From: Climacium dendroides | Taxonomy: Eukaryota > Streptophyta > Bryopsida > Hypnales > Climaciaceae | DNA: 64,000 nt | Direction of reading: 5' to 3' | NCBI GenBank assembly: GCA_950106755.1 | Contig: OX467083.1 | Span: 44,840,555 to 44,904,554, forward strand | In this document: positions 58,899 to 64,000 of the stretch, piece after piece | How positions within the stretch are numbered: the stretch's first letter is position 1 | How the letters are laid out: each line of letters opens with the position of its first letter | Made by a program: the position numbers and the translations under genes | Notes under the pieces: model-generated | The model's input: only the letters and a program-made list of their open reading frames with translations | Told to the model about the DNA's origin: nothing | Database searches by the model: none

Positions 58899-61800
58899 CT
58901 ATGACCACACCTAAAATCAACCACTCTTGAAAGCAATCCTCCCCCCCTACATTTTGAAGGGAAACTAAACAAAGAGAATATCCAAAATGGTGAGCATTAG
59001 AAGGACAAGTGTAAAAGCATCTTCATTGGGATGCATAATATTGACCTTACAAGGAGTTTAGAATGATTGGTTTTTGTCTTCCTTCTCACCAATCTTACGC
59101 AGATTTTCCACGTAGGGTGCTCTAAATTTCCATCTTCTACACTTTAATCCACAATGACAAGCACATTTGATTTGGACCACACAACTAACAAAAAAAGCTT
59201 TGAGTTTGCTATTTCATAGAGGATTTGTTGCTACTCTAGTCTGCCTTGCAACTCTTGTGTTGGCCACATCACCCAAAAACCTAGGTCAATTGCGGCTTGG
59301 CACATGTGAACTTATGGTTGTTGCATTGAAATCCATAATTTTGTTGGCTATTGGTAGAGGCCTGATATATTGGTAGAGGTATGAATGGTATTTTTTTTTT
59401 AAATTTCACACAACATGTGCCCGAGGACTAGCTTGAAGGCCCAAAAATTTTCATAACTTTTGAATACATGGTTAAAAAGTTATTGTATGATATGCAATTT
59501 TTTTTTAACTATAGGTAGTTTGGGCAACTCAAATAGAACTTTTAAATATCACTTTTTTAAGAAATAAAAATTCAAAATTGGTTTTGTAGATTTATACATG
59601 TATGAAAAGCTTTGAATGATTCCATTTTGATGAATGAAATGAAAGTTATGAAGGGTTTTAGTTTGTGGGTAGTTATAGAATCTTTACTCTAAGATAAGGC
59701 TTTGAAGTCCATTATTTCACTCAATTTTCAATAATTTTGGAAAAAAATAAAAATTAGGTGCAAATTGTTTATTACAACATTATAGCCATTAGGGTTGGCA
59801 TTTTTCAATTCTATGACTAAATTCTTGACAATTTAGTATTTTGAATCATCTTCCTCTTCCTAATTACTATTTTTTCCTATATGTTGTACAGTTCCAAATA
59901 ATCTAAATTTTTTCAAACATGTAGCCAACGTGCTTTGAAGAATGAATCCAAAGAAGCACCAACAATATAGACATTTTTTCATACAAATGTGACCTTGTGA
60001 AGTGCAACTACCCGATTTTTTGCTAGGCCAAAAAAACGATTTTTGTCAATTTAGACACTAATATCTTGCATCTGAAATTTTTTCCACATTTTTTGAAACC
60101 AATATATTACAAGATCCTACAATTACATGCATCCAATTTTTTACCTTCTAAAATTTGGTATTTGTACTAAAAATGGTAGTTTGGAGCATTTTTGGTGAAA
60201 ATATAGTCAAAAACCTCTAGGGTGTAATGTGCATCAAATGGATTTTGGCATCACCTATATGACACTTTTAGCCACGTACACCTTGCATTCTTGAAAATTT
60301 ATAACTAATTCCCAATGCCTCCAAATATTATGAAATTGCTTGCATTTTGATTCACAATGTGCAACAATTGTTGTTCATTTTTTAAAGTGTATCAGTTATG
60401 CTACAAAACTTATTTGTACAGTTTTAGGCATAGTTACCTTACTTACAAAGCCTTATGAATATTTTATTAAGGTATGTAGACCAATGTTTGGGGAAAATTG
60501 CTAGTTAGTTCATTTTAAGCTAGTGGAATTGGAAAAAAGCCCAATTTCAATTCAAAAGTATTAAAAAATTAGTGAAAAAATCTATAAAATTTCTATTTAG
60601 AGAAAAAATTAGAGAAACAAATGGACTCAATACTTGAAAAATAGTAATCAATGGAAAATAATTGGTAAAATTTCAAATAAGTCCCAAAGGTTGGTATGCA
60701 CACTTGTAGTTAATACACTTGAATTTGAATTAAAAAGCATCACAAAAACTTAGATATAGATTAGACAAGATGCATACTTTGAAAACACAAGAGTTTACAA
60801 GAGTTTAGTGTTGGTTTTTAGTACACCAAGATATAAAATTTTAGAAATTTTTAACTTATCCATGTGGTGTTCAAATAATGCATCTTAAAGGGCCTACAAA
60901 TACTCTTTTGATTAACAATAAGACCCAATAGAAATAATTTATGGTTTATATTGATAACTAAGCTTGGTTGTAATTAGTGACAATTGTGGGCGTGAATACC
61001 TTGCAATTGTTAGGGAATGGTAAGGTGGATTGCAAAAAATCAATCGTGGATCTAATAAAACATGTGGACTACATTCATCAAAGAAAGTCAATCAAAGGAT
61101 ATCTAAAATAACGCATGGTTGGAGTGCTTTAGAACAAGAGATTTTGAATAGTTTTAGATTGGCATTGAACAATGAGATGATCTCCTTGATTTTAACTAAA
61201 TTAGGTCACGATTGATTTTACAATAACCTACCTCATGTGTAATAAAAGTTCATTGACAAGTTTACAAGTTAGTTTTTGTATTTTATATTTGATTTTTTAA
61301 TCCCTAAGCTCTTTGAAGTCTATAATTCAAATGATGAATGTACTATTTTATAGTGATATTTTGGCCAATTAGTTTATATTCATCATAAGTACTAATTAAA
61401 TCTTTATCTTATGATTATAAAAAAATTAGCCAAAATGTTATTGAAAATTTGAGCATTTCTTTCAAAATAAGTAGTTTGAAGTAGTTTTTGAACTCAAAAA
61501 ATTTCTTTTTTTTTGAATTTAGAGATCCACATCAATATCCAAAATGATAAAAATAGTTCCCCTCCTATGATGCATTCAGTGAAACTATATATTTTAGCTC
61601 TCACTACCTATAATGAATTTTTTTCAATAAAAATTTGATCAATATTCTTGCAAAATATTTTTGATTTGTTATTTTATTAAAAAAAATGTGACTATGATAA
61701 ATATAATAGCCACAAAGGCATGACAATGGATTATTCTATCAATGTATTTTATTGACACTCTATATTCTAAAATCAATTTAGCAAAGACATGGATAATTAG

Positions 61801-64000
61801 GGTATGGAAAATTTGAAGGCATTTAAAAGAGTTGGATTCTAAGTAAATTAGTTCACTTCCATAGCATATCACTAGAGCAAGTTTAAGGTATTAGTATTGT
61901 ATGGATGTTGAGGTTATGATCAATACAATAGGAAAGGAACCATAATGGATCATTCTATCATTGTATCCTTTTAAATAATCTAGAGCCAAAATCTAACTTG
62001 AAAGAAACATGAACAATAGGGAGATCGGCATTTTGAGAGTTATTGCAAGGATGTTTTTAAAAAAGATGGTTAGTAAATGTCATTTGTTTCCAAGTGTTTT
62101 CTACACAAGTGTTCCAAGGTGCACAAGATTTGTAATTGGCCATGACAATTGACAAGCCTACACAACCTTAATGCATAGGGACAATATGCTTTATATACGT
62201 GAAATTTGCGATCCATAAGTGTTACCTATAGTCTTGTCATTAGAGAAGGTTGATTAAAAAGGCTATATTATAATACACCATGTCGCTAGCTATAAGCTCC
62301 CTAGAAATGCAAATTTGGCATTTTCGATGAAAAGAGTGTTGATTTTAAAGTTTTGTAGCATTTGATTCAATGAACTTTTTTTCTACTATTCAATTAACCC
62401 TTCATTGCATTGAAAACTATTTGGAGGGATATAGATCTACTTGTTCCAATCTATTAGATTTGGCAAAATGATGCTAGTAGTTGAAATACTAAATCAATCT
62501 TACCATACCAACCGCCTACTGAAAATTTGATTTTGCCCGCCATCCAAAGTTGTTTTAGAGGGCTCATGAAATCGCAATTGAACAAATTAAAAGCCGTAGC
62601 AAGTTCAAAGTTAGTTGGTGAAATTGAGAAAAAAAACTTATTATAACATCTACAAAATTACCAATGAAAAAATTTATGAATTTTTTATTTAGAGTATAAA
62701 GTAGAAAAAATAACCGGACTCAATATTTGAAAAAAAAATTAATATAGGAAGCAAAGGAAAATAGTTGAAATTAAAAAAATCATGATTAAATTTGTAGTCA
62801 GCCAAAATCCTTTGAGCCTCTTGCCATGTATTGGTGGGTGGATTCATTGGTACCAAAATTTAAAACAACAACAATGTTATGTTCCTTCTATAATGTGGAA
62901 TGCACTACTATTGATTGAATTCATTCCCCTACTTCCACGTTCACTAATGATTTGTAGAACTTGCTCTCATCTTGACTATTAAGGTGAGAACATCCAAAAC
63001 CATCCTTGTCCCCAATTCTACACAATAGGCTTCCATTAAAGTATCACTAGATTATCAATAAAATGTCTTTAAGTCGTCCCTATACTTAATGGTGATTATT
63101 TGACTACTGATTTGTCTTGAATTTGTTTTGAGATCTATCTATGTCATGATTTCAATGGTCTAAGGACCTTCAATTTTGAAAATGCATAGAAAATACATAT
63201 CATATCCAAAAATTCTATTTTTTTTAATTCATGATTTTTAATTGCTGATACTACAAAATTTTTTTTTTATAGAAAATGGTACCTCCAACTATATAAAATT
63301 TGCTTATATTGAAGGTTTTGGGTGCTTCTACCATACCCCATCCTGTGCTTGACTACTTAATTCAACTCATATGGCAGGACTCTTTAAACTTATTGTGGGC
63401 CATTTCTTTTGTAGGTAGACCGGTAAAGATGCTCTATTGTAGTACTCTACCTTATTAATCCTTGATCCCTAAGCACCCAAACACTTCAAATATGGCCTTT
63501 CAAAATTGAAAGATTTCCTTGTTTGACTACTATAATCTTTCAACAGTAAGGTCAAATGATATGTCCCTTTCTTTGGAGCTCCATTACTAATCAATACGGC
63601 AAGTTTATGTAAATCTCTTTTTAGATGATAGTTTGATTGGAATGAGTTCAGAAGAGTCCAGATTTTAGTAAACACATGGTCATCGTTCAACAACAAAAGC
63701 CTATGACCCTGGAAATCATCCCTTTTGGTATTGTGTGAATACTTGGTTTAAAAAAGAAATCCCTAAAGCACTCATCGAAAATCAAACTATTACACCAAAC
63801 CTCCGTCCCCTTTCTGTGCAAAATTCCGAGGATGAATAGTTGCACTTCTGTCCTACACACACCAGGACTCTCTCTCTCATTCATCCATCGCCCAAGAAAA
63901 ACAACTTGCAATGTCCGTCGCTCATGGGTTCGTCCCCAAACGTCGCCAAGGGACATTTTCCAACCGATTTATGACAAGAATCTCTCCATGCAAGACAAGA
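58899..64000. other. AT-rich intergenic DNA
   Basis: No gene, RNA or well-formed repeat recognised in these 5.1 kb. A weak R1-like stretch (CTAATTCCCAATGCCTCC) occurs near 60304. The minus-strand frames at 63469-63696 and 63687-63956 have no motif I recognise. Confidence 0.4.

Noticed and set aside
63469..63956. Possible gene fragment at the right edge
   Set aside because: Two short minus-strand frames with no known motif; nothing supports coding.

Overview
The window looks like nuclear DNA from a land plant. The evidence is a multi-exon gene with GT-AG introns encoding a C2H2 zinc-finger protein with QALGGH fingers and an LDLNL (EAR) repression motif, both plant hallmarks. The exons are clearly GC-richer than the very AT-rich surroundings. 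Plant-type non-autonomous DNA transposons (short inverted-repeat elements, MITEs) are abundant. I cannot fix the clade from sequence alone. A four-finger protein in a gene-poor, MITE-rich background leans weakly toward a non-seed plant such as a moss, but this is inference only. No bacterial operons, CRISPR arrays, tRNA or rRNA genes were seen.

Only two genes are well supported. At the left edge (1-180, plus) lies the last coding stretch of a 2-oxoglutarate/Fe(II) dioxygenase. In the middle (35266-30907, minus) is a complete three-exon coding region for a 773-residue ZAT-like repressor. Its phases join exactly, and several small upstream ORFs lie ahead of its start codon. A 200-N assembly gap (35695-35894) lies in its 5' flank. 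A possible orphan promoter (G-box plus TATA box) sits at about 52.1 kb with no recognisable coding sequence behind it.

Most of the rest is repeats. Region by region: 2.2 kb holds a small inverted-repeat element. At 4.6-5.6 kb there are three elements nested inside each other. At 5.97-9.71 kb a repeat here called R1 is split by a 3.4-kb repeat, which itself carries an hAT-like MITE. Two more MITEs lie at 10.98-11.30 and 11.92-12.07 kb. From 12 to 25 kb is AT-rich DNA with a PIF/Harbinger-like element at 17.1 kb and local tandem duplications. At 25-29.5 kb are a minisatellite, R1 and R2 copies and a long AT microsatellite. At 36.4-39.9 kb is the second copy of the 3.4-kb repeat, ending up about 1.15 kb upstream of the zinc-finger start codon. 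From 41 to 58.9 kb lie further R1 and R2 copies, an approximately 335-bp tandem array, TA-flanked elements with CACTA-like ends, and clustered GAGCATC-ended elements. From 59 to 64 kb I see nothing recognisable.

I did not find a coherent new multigene system. The most informative signals are structural: an insertion with its empty site present in the same window, reciprocal nesting that gives the relative order of insertions, and an uncharacterised 3.4-kb repeat whose borders can be read from the R1 copy it interrupts.
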